Positions 47,201-57,700 of a DNA stretch of 64,000 bases are shown one piece after another. Position 1 is the stretch's first letter. Every line of letters begins with the position of its first letter. A program made the translations under genes and the position numbers. The DNA is taken from positions 1 to 64,000 of the forward strand of contig CAUYUJ010004553.1 of assembly GCA_963575745.1 (NCBI GenBank). The letters run 5' to 3'. Below the pieces are notes generated by a model. It was not told where the DNA came from. It searched no databases and worked only from the letters and a program-made list of their open reading frames with translations. The stretch comes from Prorocentrum cordatum (taxonomy: Eukaryota; Sar; Dinophyceae; Prorocentrales; Prorocentraceae).

Positions 47201-48567
47201 GGAATGGACCAGTTGGAGCCCCCGGTGGAACCGAGACCAACAACCAGCACCTGGCGCTGCAGCCCAGGAGGGTCAGCGGAGAGTCACGGCCAGGATCGCC
47301 GACAGGGCAGCCGCAGCAGCAGCAGCAGCGGGGCCGAGCGGGGCCGCAGCGAGCTCAGCAGCCAGCAGTGGCCGCCAACCAGCCCCAACGTTCAGCGAGG
47401 TGGCTGCAGCAGCGGGTGGCATCCGAGCAAGCTCAGCCCCTCCGTCCAGCGGGGGTACCTCGAGGAGCTCAGGTGCCCTAATGCGAGTGGAGGAACAGCT
47501 CGCCGAAGCTCAAGGGCAGCATGCTCGAGCAGCGAGCGAGGGCGGCGACCAGGAGCTGAGCGCTGCGCGCGTAGTAGGGCAGCTGGAGATCAGGCGCAAC
47601 GAGGTCCAGGCCCGCCGCGCTGCCCGGCTCGAGCGCGAGGCGCGCCGGCGGGAGCGCGAGGGCCAGAGGGCCACCAGCGCACCCCCAGAGCCCCACAGCC
47701 TGCAGGCGCCCCCGCAGGCTCCCCCTCCGCCTGAGGCGGAGGAAGACCCAGAGACCACCTCAGAGGAGATGGGACGCCGGGTTGCCGAGGCACACCCGGG
47801 CGTAGCCTGCCGCGGGGGGGTCCACAAGTGCAACGCCGCTCGGCAATTCGTCAAGAACTTCAACGACGTGCGGAGGGGTGGCAAGAGCTACGACCTTCAG
47901 CATGCGGACATCCTGTACCTGAACGGGATCGGGCAGATCAGCGACGTGCTGATGCAGGAATATCCCGGGGCCGACCCGACGGACCCGTCCCTGCCGCCGG
48001 AGCCTCGCCAGCTTGGCGAGATCCTGGCGCGCTACGTGGAGGGGCACGAGACGTTGAAGGTCAAGATGAAGAGCCTCGGCATCCCGCGAGACGAGCAGGC
48101 CGGGGGCGGGGTCCTGGACTCCATCTACGTCGCGACCGAGAGGACTTACATCGAGGAGTACGAGGGTCGAGACGTTCCTAGCGCCCGTAGCCGCAGCCGC
48201 AGGAGAAGTGGGGGAGCAGTCCCCTCTGGGGGAGCGAGGCCCTCCGGAGGCGCGCCCGGCGACTCGGAGTCATCTGCATCCGAGACGATGGCCCCTGACA
48301 CCCGAGGCCGGCTGCGAGCGAGGTCGCCCCCAGATGAGAGCCGAGGGCGCAGCTCCGCCCCCGACCCGAGGGACCCAGGGCGCAGGTGCGGAGGCCCCGA
48401 GATGCCGCCGGCGGATGCCAGCCAAGGCGTGCACCACGGGAGCCGAGCAGAGGCATGCCAGGACGGGCGTCGAACGCCGCCGGCAACGCCTCATCCTGGA
48501 GCCCCGGAGGCCAAGGAGTACTTGCGCTGGTGCCTGGAGCACGCTGAGTTTGCCCCTGAGCTGGTAA
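44283..48567 (+). CDS. retroelement ORF C: C5-methyltransferase-like module and charged region
   Basis: Begins by frame change (TWRYLDYQDQLPLDE); no ATG is needed if it is translated as part of a polyprotein. The module at nt 45,050-45,730 has features of cytosine-C5 methyltransferases: REIFAGTGRWTQAM (SAM-binding motif I, FAGTG at 45,105-45,119), FAPPCVSHC (PPC of motif IV at 45,309-45,317), LIESSARDGRYPKLW (motif VI position, Asn of ENV/ENP replaced by Ser), and a C-terminal C-x4-H-x-H-x2-L-x-G element (CTGQHTHRTLEGG). After it come a helical segment, a basic/acidic linker (46,540-46,940), an unknown compact domain at 46,950-47,230 (VRVFVPQQGDQWVLLKGG), and a segment at 47,780-48,160. The altered motif VI suggests it may not be catalytic. 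Confidence 0.65.
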
Positions 48568-51500
48568 AGGGTGACGAGCCTGGGGAATCGCCTGCTCCTC
48601 GCCGCGGGGAGCGTGGAGGCTGCCGCAGCGAGGCTCCGCGAGGAACGGGAGCTCGTCCTCGGGAATCCTCTCGGGGGAGTGCTCGATCCCAAGTTCGGCG
48701 AAGCTCTGGAGGAGGACCACCGGCGGTACCTCCAGGAGATGGCGAGCAGGGGCGTCCCCGTTCGGAGGCAGCAGCCCAGGCGTCGTACTATAGCCAAGCC
48801 CCACGCTTCAGCGAGGGACCATGCCCTGGAGATGTACGCCAAGGCCTGGAAGGACACGTCCTACGGCGCCGTGCTCTGGGCCACCCCGGAGGCCGAGGCC
48901 GCCTTGTCCGCCTCAGAGCCCATCGAGAGCCCGTCGGGGCGAGTGCCTAAGATGTTGCCCGACCGCACGGTGAGCAGCGAAGGGCGCCCCATACACGATA
49001 TGCGGGTTGCCAATGGGGACTCGCCCAAGGAGCTGCATCCGCCGGCGCTCCAGCCCAAGCACGAAGCCCTTGTGCGCCTGTCACTCTGGTGGTCCGCGCG
49101 CCACCCGGGTGTGCCACAGGTAATAGCCAAGCGGGACGTGTCGCGGGCCTTCAAGTGGCACTGGGTGCGCGACGAGGACGTGGCCGAGTTCGGCACCTCC
49201 CTCCCGGGCGACGCTGTGGGCCTGACCACGCGCGTGATCATGATCCACTGCGTGATGGTCTTCGGGTGGTCGGGGTCGCCGGGCGAGTACATGGCGTTCG
49301 CCTGGAGTGCCAAGTGGGACCGCGAGCGGCGCCGCCCACCGGACCCAGCGGTCAACGACACAGTGAACTGGTCGTCCAAGTGGCTGATGGACGACGGCGT
49401 CTTGGTCGAGCCACTGGTCGGCCTCAGGCCCTGGCTCAGCGCAGCCGACTGCGACGCGAGCATGCGGCGCGTCTGGGGCGGCGACGCGATCAACGTCGAC
49501 AAGATGGCGGAAGAGGGCACCTTCCAGGCAGAACAGCTGGTCTGGGGCCTCTACCTGGACGTGGACAAGCAGCGCTCGAGGCTCCCAGAGCCCAAGTGCG
49601 TGAAAGCCGCCCACCTCCTGGCGATCGACGAGCTGCGCTACGGATGCCGCCGAGTCCCCATTAAAGTCGTCCAGGAGCTGAGGGGGTCAGCCCAGTTCTG
49701 GGTGGCCACGCAGCCGGCTATCAAGCCCGAGCTGCCGGTCGTCGACCGCCTCCTCGGCGGTGGGCTCGGAGCGGCATGGGCGGAACCCCGAGGGAGCGCC
49801 GAGGAGATCGCCCTTGCCTGGGACGAGTGGGATCAGACCCTCGAGCTGCTGCGGGTGCTCTTCGACGCACCCGAGGCCTGGGCGTCCACCTTCGAGGCGA
49901 GCTTCATTTCCTGTCTAGGGCCGCGCGAGCGCCTGGCACTCCCAGGAGCCGCCGCCCGGACAAGATGGACTGGAGGCGACGCAACCACGACGACCATCGG
50001 CAGCATCGACTGGGGGCGAGCAGTGGCCGGCAGTAAAGCGGTGCCACCCCACTACATGGCCGTAGACGCCGCCCCGCTCCTCCGCCAGTTGGAGGACGTG
50101 CTGAGCCACCCAGGGGCCGAGAAGGACTGGGCGATAGCCATCGTGGAGCTGCTTGCATTTGTGGCCCTAGCTGCCGCGAGGGGTAGCGAGTGGCAAGGCG
50201 AGCTGGTCTTCTACGTCACCGACAACATGAACGTGCGGTCGTGGATTTCCAAGAGGCGGCCCAAGCACCCGCTTGCACGGCATCTCATTCGCCTCGTTCA
50301 GCGCCTGGAGGCTTGCCATGGGTTCAGCACGACCGCACTGTACATCCGCACCTACCACAACGACATCGCGGACTGGCTGTCGCGAGAAGAGGCCAAGAAA
50401 GTCCACTCTGAGCTCCTGCGCAAGGGGTGGACCCGCATCGAGCCGCCCGAGGAGTGGGGGAAGATGCTGGCCGAGGCAAAGGAGCACCTCTTGCGGTTGC
50501 CTGGAGAGGACGGGCCCATTGCGGAGTCAGCACTCCGGCATCGGGCGCTGAGGACCCCAGCAGCAGTGCCACGCAGCCTCGCCCTCGCAGGGCGCCGGGG
50601 CCTCGAGCTGGGGAGCCCACTGGGGACCTACGGGCGCGCCTGGGAGCAGCTCGGCGGTGAACTGACCACGGGCGACTCCACAGGGGTGGACTGGATCATG
50701 TGCACGCTGTCCCTGGACCCGAAGGGCTTTGAAGTCGAGAAGTTGGCATCCTCCATCACTCGGGCGAGGCCGCAGGTCGTCGTAGTCGATGCCCCCGGCA
50801 AGCTTGACCTGACCCGCGTTGTCAAAGTGCTGCGCAAGCTGGGGTTCCGCACGTACGACCTGGAGGTCGTCTGCACCCACTACGGCGACATGACAGCTCG
50901 AGCTCGGAGCCTGATCGTGGCAGGTCGAGGGCCAGCGGGCGCCAGCCTGGCGAGCATGCGTATGCCGCCGGCGCGCCGCTGTCCCCATGGGGTGAAGCAC
51001 GCGTTGAAGGATAAGCTCAGCGAAGGCAGTCACCACTGGCTCGACGACGAGGGGAGCGTCACCTGGGACCCAGCAGCTCGAGGGGGCTCCGACCATACAC
51101 TGCCCAAGGGCATCGGCCACATCGAGCTCGCCGGCACTAGGCATCTGGTCTGCTCAGTCGACGGCCCGATCGGCACGTTTCGCTGGCCCGCCGAGGGCCC
51201 GGGCGGACCGGGAGGAACCCTGATCCACGTCCCAGGACGCAGTGGCGGGCGCATCAGGGCGCTGTCACCGGAGGAGGTTTGGATCGTGCAAGGAGGCGAT
51301 GAGGCGACTTGGGTGCAGCGGCGAGCCAGAGGCGACACCGAGAACACCTTGATGCGGGAAGCAGCGAGGTCCCTGCCACCAGAGACGGCGAGAGCTGTAC
51401 TGGGCGCTGCCGCGGACGCGCTGTCGCAGACCACCCAGCGGGCAGGCGGCTGTCACGATCCCGCGGAGTCGGCCGCCTGGGAGACAACCCGGCGGTGGCT

Positions 51501-52505
51501 CGGGGCCTGGGCACGGAGCGAGCTCCGGGTGAAGGCCGACAGGCCCGAGGACGACCAACACGCTGGGGTACTGAGCGACGACGTCCATAAGGCGAGGCGC
51601 AAGAGTCAAGGCGTCCGCTTCAAGGCCATCGAGGAGGACTTCGTGCGGGGCCCCGAGCCCCCCCCCGACGCAGAGGAGGTGGACCTGAATGCAGTCGTCA
51701 ACGCTCCCAAGAAACGACGGAAGAGGAGCCCCAACCGGGGCAAGAAGGTGGAGACCCAGGGTTTGGTCAAGCCGGTCGCCCTGGGCCGCGCTCGTGCCTC
51801 CATCGCTCTTCAGGACCACCCGATGCTGGGAGGGGAAGACTACGGCAGGTGGATCGAGGAGCAGAAGCGCGAGGCGCTGATGCTGCGGCTGTCCGAGGGA
51901 ACCCGCGCCGGCTACGAGACCGGCTGGAAGCAGTGGCAGAGTTTCAGAGCAGCCCATGGAGAGTCGCCCTGGCTGGAGGGACGTGACCGCGAGGAGCGAC
52001 ACGCTAACGAGGAGGCACTGTTGGGCTTCGTCGTCGTGTTGGCTAAGGTGCTGAAGCGCACGGAGGGTGCGGTCAAGCAGAAGTTGTTCGCGGTGCGCTT
52101 CGCCCACCTCGTGGTCGGGTACCCAGGCCCTCTACTCCACCGGGGCCGCCTCTGGTCCACGCTCGCCGGCCTCCGGAGAAGCCAGGGGCCGAGCGGGAGG
52201 AAGCGGCCGGTGACGCCCCGCATGCTCCTGTGGCTCCAGGGCTTCTTGAAGGACCAGACGGACCTCCCCGAGATGGACACCGCAGTCTTGTGGGCCGCCG
52301 TGGCGGTGGCCTTCTTCTTCATGTCGAGGGCGTCCGAGTACTTGATCCAGCCCGGGAAGACATGGGGCCGAGAGCGCGTTGCGCGCGGAGTGGACGTCAC
52401 GGGCCGCGATGGCGACAACCAGCCTTGCACCTTCAAGGACGCGGTGGAGGTGGTGCTCCACATCACCTCCTCGAAGACAGACCAGTACAACGTGGGGTGC
52501 GTAAG
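48568..52505 (+). CDS. retroelement ORF D: RT - RNase H - methyltransferase-like - tyrosine recombinase (truncated)
   Basis: Frame entry is a frame change or the GTG at 48,571. Reverse transcriptase: VIAKRDVSRAFKW (motif A, Asp codon at 49,135), FGWSGSPGEY (motif B-like, 49,261-49,290), WLMDDGV (catalytic xMDD, 49,381-49,401). RNase H-like: VDAAPLLRQ, IVELLAFVAL, TDNMNVRSWISKR and HNDIADWLSRE (50,060-50,400). A second methyltransferase-like piece at 50,680-51,320 ends in RIRALSPEEVWIVQGG, like the R-x-LTPRE-x2-LQGFP element of C5 methyltransferases. Tyrosine recombinase: core-binding part from 51,889 (SEGTRAGYETGWKQW), catalytic Arg in FFMSRASEY (52,327), Lys in TSSKTDQYN (52,474). The HxxR and Tyr nucleophile are missing: after GCVRN the frame runs into a GTCGTGAG repeat and stops at 52,629. 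Confidence 0.85.
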
Positions 52506-52870
52506 GAATCAGTCCCTGACCTCCAGCGTCGTGAGAAACTCACGACGCCTCAAATGTCGTGAGTTTTTTGTTCGTCGTGAGTTTGTAGAATTTGCTTGGC
52601 GTGTCGTGAGTTTTGTTTTGATGTCGTGAGTTTTTTTTTATGTCGTGAGTTTTGGTTTTTAGCCAATCATGTTGTGGGCTCTGACAAGTCTTCCAATTCG
52701 TCTATGATAACATCACGATGCAATCATGTTGTGGGCTCTTACAAGTATTCCAATTCGTTGTTGACAAGTGCCCTGTGGTAATGTCTAGCGCCACATGTCC
52801 GACTATGACAATCACGATGTTCCAGTGTCCATGTTCCACGTAGAATATCGATGATCGCATCTACGATCTA
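52506..52870. repeat. GTCGTGAGTTTT repeat and a duplicated ~45-bp segment
   Basis: GTCGTGAG occurs seven times from 52,528 to 52,650 with T-rich spacers, opening with a perfect small foldback (CGTCGTGAGAAACTCACGACG). Then CAATCATGTTGTGGGCTCT plus ACAAGT..TCCAATTCGT appears twice (about 52,665-52,705 and 52,720-52,760). This replaces the end of the recombinase gene. Confidence 0.8.
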
Positions 52871-53420
52871 TGTTAATGCCCAGGGTGCAACCTACTGGAA
52901 CATCGGGGGTGCTCGAAAGACCCACCCTAGGTGGGCCACGCGCGCGCACGCGCGCGCAATCACGACATTCACGATCCCATGTTGAGGCTGTCGGCATAGC
53001 TTCCACGGTACCACTCCGTTTTCGGGGTGGTACGTGTCACCCGCGTGCTTCTTCGAGGTGAATTTCGCATGGCGCCGCTCGCGCGCACACGTCCGCGCGC
53101 GCAGAAGAACAGTGCATCGCGTCGCAATCCAGCTATGATCTCATGTTGAGGCCCGAACTACAAGTGAAACAATAGGTTTTCACCATTCAGTTTTCGGGGT
53201 GGCACGTGTCACCCGTGCGCTTCTTTGTGGCGGTGCCCGCATATAGTGCCGCCCGCGCGCGCGCAAGAGGACGGGCGCACGCGTGTCACAATGTATGATA
53301 TCATGCTGGGGCCCAGGATGCGAGTGAAACAATTGGTTTTCAACATTCAGTTTTTGAAAGTAAGCAGGTCATTTCCACGCGATATCGTCATGTGGCGCCG
53401 CGTGCGCGCGCTCGTGTAGA
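52871..53420. repeat. ~150-165 bp satellite-like units (family 4)
   Basis: Three to four diverged units with GTTTTCGGGGTGG-ACGTGTCACCCG, CTTCTT, a CG/CA-alternating run, CGCGTGTCACAATGTATGAT, ATCATG-TG-GGCCC and GAGTGAAACAATTGGTTTTC. Relatedness to families 1-3 is suggested only by period, the CG run and the ATTCAGTTTTTG-like joint. Confidence 0.65.
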
Positions 53421-53519
53421 ACAGCACATAACTTCCAATTTGCACTGCTCGGGCTAGAGAGTTTTGTCGGTGCGGCGCAGCGCGAACGATACACTCTAAC
53501 ACCATCATTGGTTTCCTCA

Positions 53520-53785
53520 TCCTGCTCCTCCTCCCCTCCTCTTGCCTCCTCGCTCCTCCTCTTCCTCCTCCGCCTCCTCCTCCTCTTCCTCGATCCTCCT
53601 CCCCATCCCCCTCCTCTTCCTCTCCGTGCGCCGCCGCGTGTGCTCGGGCCCGCGCGGGTCCCCGCGCGGGCGGGGCGCCCAGCGCGAACGCCGCGCGGCG
53701 GCGGGCGCTGGCGCCGAGGCGGGGATCGAGGAGGAAGGGGGGGAAGGAAGAGACGGATGAGGAGGAAGTGGAGGAGGAGGAGGAT

Positions 53786-53817
<32 letters not shown>

Positions 53818-53905
53818 GGAGGAACAAGAGCAGGAGGAGGAGGAGGAGGAGGAGGTGGAAGAGGAGGAGGAGGAGGAGGAGGAGGAGGAGGAGGAGAGGA
53901 GGATC
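53520..53905. repeat. (TCC)n then (GGA)n purine/pyrimidine tracts
   Basis: CCTCCTCC-rich from 53,520 to 53,625, a GC-rich centre, then GGAGGAGGA from 53,756 to 53,900. The two tracts are roughly complementary and could pair as a large imperfect foldback. Poly-Glu and poly-Arg frames here are not treated as coding. Confidence 0.85.
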
Positions 53906-53924
53906 ACGCAGCCTCGGGCCCAAG

Positions 53925-54600
53925 ATGGCCCGCTCGCCGCCCGAGCGGACCCTCTCGCGGTCCCGCTCGCGGACGCCGCGCGCGGCCGTCCGCGAGCGGG
54001 ATGAGAGGGCCCAGCGGACCTTCGGGTCCCCCGTGGGCTGGGGGCCCTGGCCAGCAGATCTGGTGGCCAGGTGCCCACAGCCCACGCCGCGCCATCCGGG
54101 CGACCCGCCGTGGCACCACCCGCCGCCATGGCAGCGCTCCTTCGAGGAGGAACTGCGGCGGCGGTGGCCCCCCCATCCACCCTTCCAGAGCGGGCTCAGG
54201 TTGCCGCCTGGGGGGTGGATGGGCGGCTGGCCCGTCCCAGGGCCCATCAACGAGGAGCGGATCAGGCGGGCGTGGGCGATCGGGCGCCCAGGGCATACTT
54301 AATGAAGAGTTCGGGTGTAATATTGTTTTTTTAAAGGATCCCAGCCCACGTGAGAGGGGGCCCCAAGGGCCCCAGGCCTGCATGGGGGTTGGCCACTGGG
54401 GCGCCCGCGCGCCCACGCCCGCCTGATCAGGTTCGTCACATACGTCTGGGTCGAGCCCACGATCAGCCTGGAAGAGAGGATCTACCGCCCGCGGCCCCCG
54501 CCGCGATCCTGGGCCGCAACGGGCACCTGGATCGACGGCTCAGGCCGAAGACTGGGCAGGAGGAGAAGGATCACCGAGAGGAGGCGAGAGGACGAGGATC
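53925..54600 (+). CDS. putative split gene upstream of, or 5' part of, gene P
   Basis: Exon 1 starts at ATG 53,925: MARSPPERTLSRSRSRTP (RS-rich start), then FGSPVGWGPWPADLV, SFEEELRRRWPPHPPF and GPINEERIRRAWAIG. It ends at about 54,283 (GG|GC donor). Exon 2 starts after ATCAG at 54,431 and reads FVTYVWVEPTISLEERIY then SWAATGTWIDGSGRRLGR, in phase with exon 1. The same frame stays open through 54,900 and into gene P exon 1, so this may be the 5' part of gene P; however, gene M starts with its own ATG at the homologous place and shows no counterpart of these exons. No known domain is recognised. Confidence 0.45.
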
Positions 54601-54731
54601 GAGGAAAAGAATCGAGGAGGGAGAGGGGTGATAAGGGTAGGAATGAGGATGGCAATCCAATGAGCGGGGAGGGTCGGGAGGAGGGAGGCGTGAGGGGGGG
54701 GTGGCCCGCCCTATCTCAGGCGGGTTGCGCC

Positions 54732-57700
54732 ATGGCGCTGATCCCAGCGATGGCGGCGGCCCAGAAGAAAGAAACTAAGTTCCGCTTCGAGGCCACAGCA
54801 AAGGTCGCCGCCGAAGATATCGCCCAGGCGCCCAATCCTCACCATCAGTGTTCCTCGTCCGCCTCTTATTATTCCACCTCCCACTCCTATTCTTCCTCCT
54901 GATCCTTCAACTCCTCCATCTCCTCCCCCTCCTCCTCCTCCTCCAGGATCATCCTCCTCCTTGTCCTCATCCTCATCCTCCTGGTTCCTGGTTCCTGGCC
55001 CCTGATGGCGTGAGGAGTCGTCTACTGCCAGACCCTTCTTCCTCCTCCTCCTCCTCCTCCTCCTCCTCCTCGTCCTCCTTTCCTCGTCGCCGCCATCGCC
55101 GTCGTCGTCGTCGCCCCCTCCCGTCGCTGGAGGTGCTGCTGAACTACGCCGAGAGTCACGCCATGATGCCAGGCTACGCCGCATCCAGGGAAGAGGATAG
55201 AACATGCAATGGGGGGACGCCGCATGGGGGAATAGGGGGAGGCGGAGGCGAGTGGGAGGAGGAGGTGACGGATGAAGATCCAGGTCGGGATGGGGATGAT
55301 AATGAGAATCCAACGGAGGAGAAATGGAGATTGGGTGGGGATGGCCACGAGGGAGAGGATGAGGATCCAGGGTAGATTGTGGATAGTGGGTGATCGTGAT
55401 GGTGGTGATGGTGATGACGATGCTGCCGATGGCATCGATGGCGAGAGTGCTGACGAAGGTGATGGTGATGGCGATCGTGAAAAGATCTCGAGTATGACGA
55501 GTATGCCAGTGTTGAAGCGTATGATGAGGATGAGCATGGGGTGTGGTGGTTGTGATGATGGTGTTGGTGATGGTGATGGTGGCGGTGATGATGATGATGA
55601 TGATTATGATGATGATGATGATGATGACGATGTTAATGATGTTGCTGATGGTGGTGATGATGATACTCGTGCTGATGATGCTGCTGATGGTGAGTATCAT
55701 GGTGCTGCTGGTGACGGTGATGAATATGGTGGAGAGGAGAGGGAAGATGATGAGGATGAGGATGAGGATGAGGATGAGAATGATGATGATGATGACGATG
55801 GTGACGGTGATGAAGATGACGATGCTGACGATGATGGTGGTGATGATGATGATGATGAGGAGGAGGAGGAGGAGGATGCCGATGACGTCGATGGTGTCAA
55901 CGATGACGGCTACGACCATCGGCGAGGCTACGAAGAAGGAAAGTACAAGATCCCAGAGTTCAACTACAGCCAGATGGACTTCAAAGACCGCTCCAAAGAA
56001 GATGAGCTGATGGCTCCCAGGGGGGGACCTCGTCGTCGTCAACCTCCTCTGCGTCCCCCGCTCCTCCTCGTCCCCTGTTCGCCTTCCGCGTGTGCTCGTT
56101 CTCTGCAAATCTTGAGGGCCCTGCGCGCCAATGGCATTATTCCTCCCCACCTGCCCTCAACGGATGCCCTCTCGATGCCGATCTCGATGAGCGCGCGCTT
56201 CCGTGAGTCTCATACCCTTTTCACTTAATGTAGCCTCATTATCCTATCCCTTCTCCGCAGTCCTCCTCCACTCCCGCAATCGTCCGCATCGTCTCCACCG
56301 TCGCATGCAAACATCTCTCGTTCACCCGCCTCCCGATCGCCATCCTAACTGCCAGCTCCTCCTCACCCTCGGCCCCTTCGCGCGTCGCATCGCGGCGCCC
56401 AGAGGCTGAGAAAGACATGCTGGAGTCCCTCGCTGCCCTCGCCGAGAACAAGCGCTACTCACAGAAGACCATGGCGGAGCGCGGGGGGGAGCCCGAAGAG
56501 GAATGGGCAAGATGGGATGGGAAGGAGCTGGAGCGACAACTCAAGACGAGGGCGGCGGATAGGAAAGCGGTGGCGGGGGTGTCGGGGACTAGTGGAAGGA
56601 GGGTAGCGGGAAGGGAAGGACGACGAGGAGGAGGAGGATTGTGGTGATGATGATGATGATGATGATGACGATGATGATGCTGATGATGTTGATGCTGATG
56701 ATCCTGGTGATGCTATGACCGCTTGTATACAAGTATACAGGTATGCATATCCCGTTGATGGGACAGACCCGTTGAGACAGATATACCCGTTGAGAGGGAG
56801 AGGGGAGAGGGGGGAGCAAGAGAGAGGGGGGAGAAAGAGACGGAGAAAGTCAGCGAGACATTTGGAGCGAGATATCGAAAGAGCGTTAGAGAGAGACGGG
56901 TAAAGAAAGCGAGAGAGCGAGAGAGAAACAGAGAAAGAGAAACGAGAGAGAAACGCACAAGCATGAAGAGCGAGAGAGCGAGAGAGGGAGATAGAGAGAG
57001 AGAGAGCGAGAGAGATTGACCTCCGAGGATGGCTGGCACAAAGCATTCTGGACCAACTACGTGAACGGCTGGCGAGAAGCTCACGGGCGGAAGCCTCAGA
57101 CCAAACGTGTTGCTGGCGTAGAGTTCCAGCGCCCCGCTTCTCTCTACATGTCGCGGAGGAGGGCTCGTGACATGTTGAAGGGTGGGAGGTTAGAGCGGGA
57201 TGGTCTCGACGGAAGAGGGGAAGAAAGGATGGAGGTGAGGCAAGCAAAGTAAAGATGGGGATTGGCAACAGAGGAGGGTCACCGAAGTAAGGAGGAGGAT
57301 CAGGAAACCGTGAATACGAAGATCGCGGACAGGACAGATGAGGATCTGTGTTATGGGTAACAAGGGTGATGAGAGTGAGAACTCATGATGATGACTAGGA
57401 GTACAGCGGCTAGATCACGGTTGGACTATCTTTCCCCGTGTTCCCCATCACTCCAGATTTCCTCCTCGTATTCCTCCTCATGCTCCACCTCATGATCCTC
57501 CTTGCAGTTCTGGCTGTTCGTAGCCTTGGCCATACTTGATCCACGCTCCATGTTGTTACTGTCCCCGTAACCGCTCTATCCCAATCCTCGGTAGGTTCCT
57601 GCAGTCTCGGACCATCCGCGTGATGTACTCGCACTTCTTGCGGACAAAGAGCCCGAAGGAGGGGCGATGGGAAAGGGGGTGGCACCGAACGCGCAGGATG

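Larger units (their letters stand above)
39014..52505 (+). mobile_element. giant DIRS-like (tyrosine recombinase) retroelement, broken
   Basis: A 13.5-kb coding body read in four overlapping frames. In order: a putative structural region with three hydrophobic segments and Cys/His-rich modules, a CCCH zinc knuckle, a C5-methyltransferase-like module, a charged region, reverse transcriptase, RNase H, a second methyltransferase-like piece, and the N-terminal two thirds of a tyrosine recombinase. RT, RNase H, methyltransferase and tyrosine recombinase in this order are the hallmark of DIRS elements, and I infer the upstream region is the element's own structural part because its frames run into the enzyme region. 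Three frame changes (about 43,320-43,400, 44,280, 48,570) and the missing recombinase C-terminus make this copy unlikely to be autonomous. No terminal repeats were recognised. Confidence 0.82.

Noticed and set aside
55272-56228. 318-codon Asp/Glu-rich frame
   Set aside because: It is mostly a GAT/GAG microsatellite in an intron; only the part from 55,939 to 56,012 is supported, as gene P exon 3.
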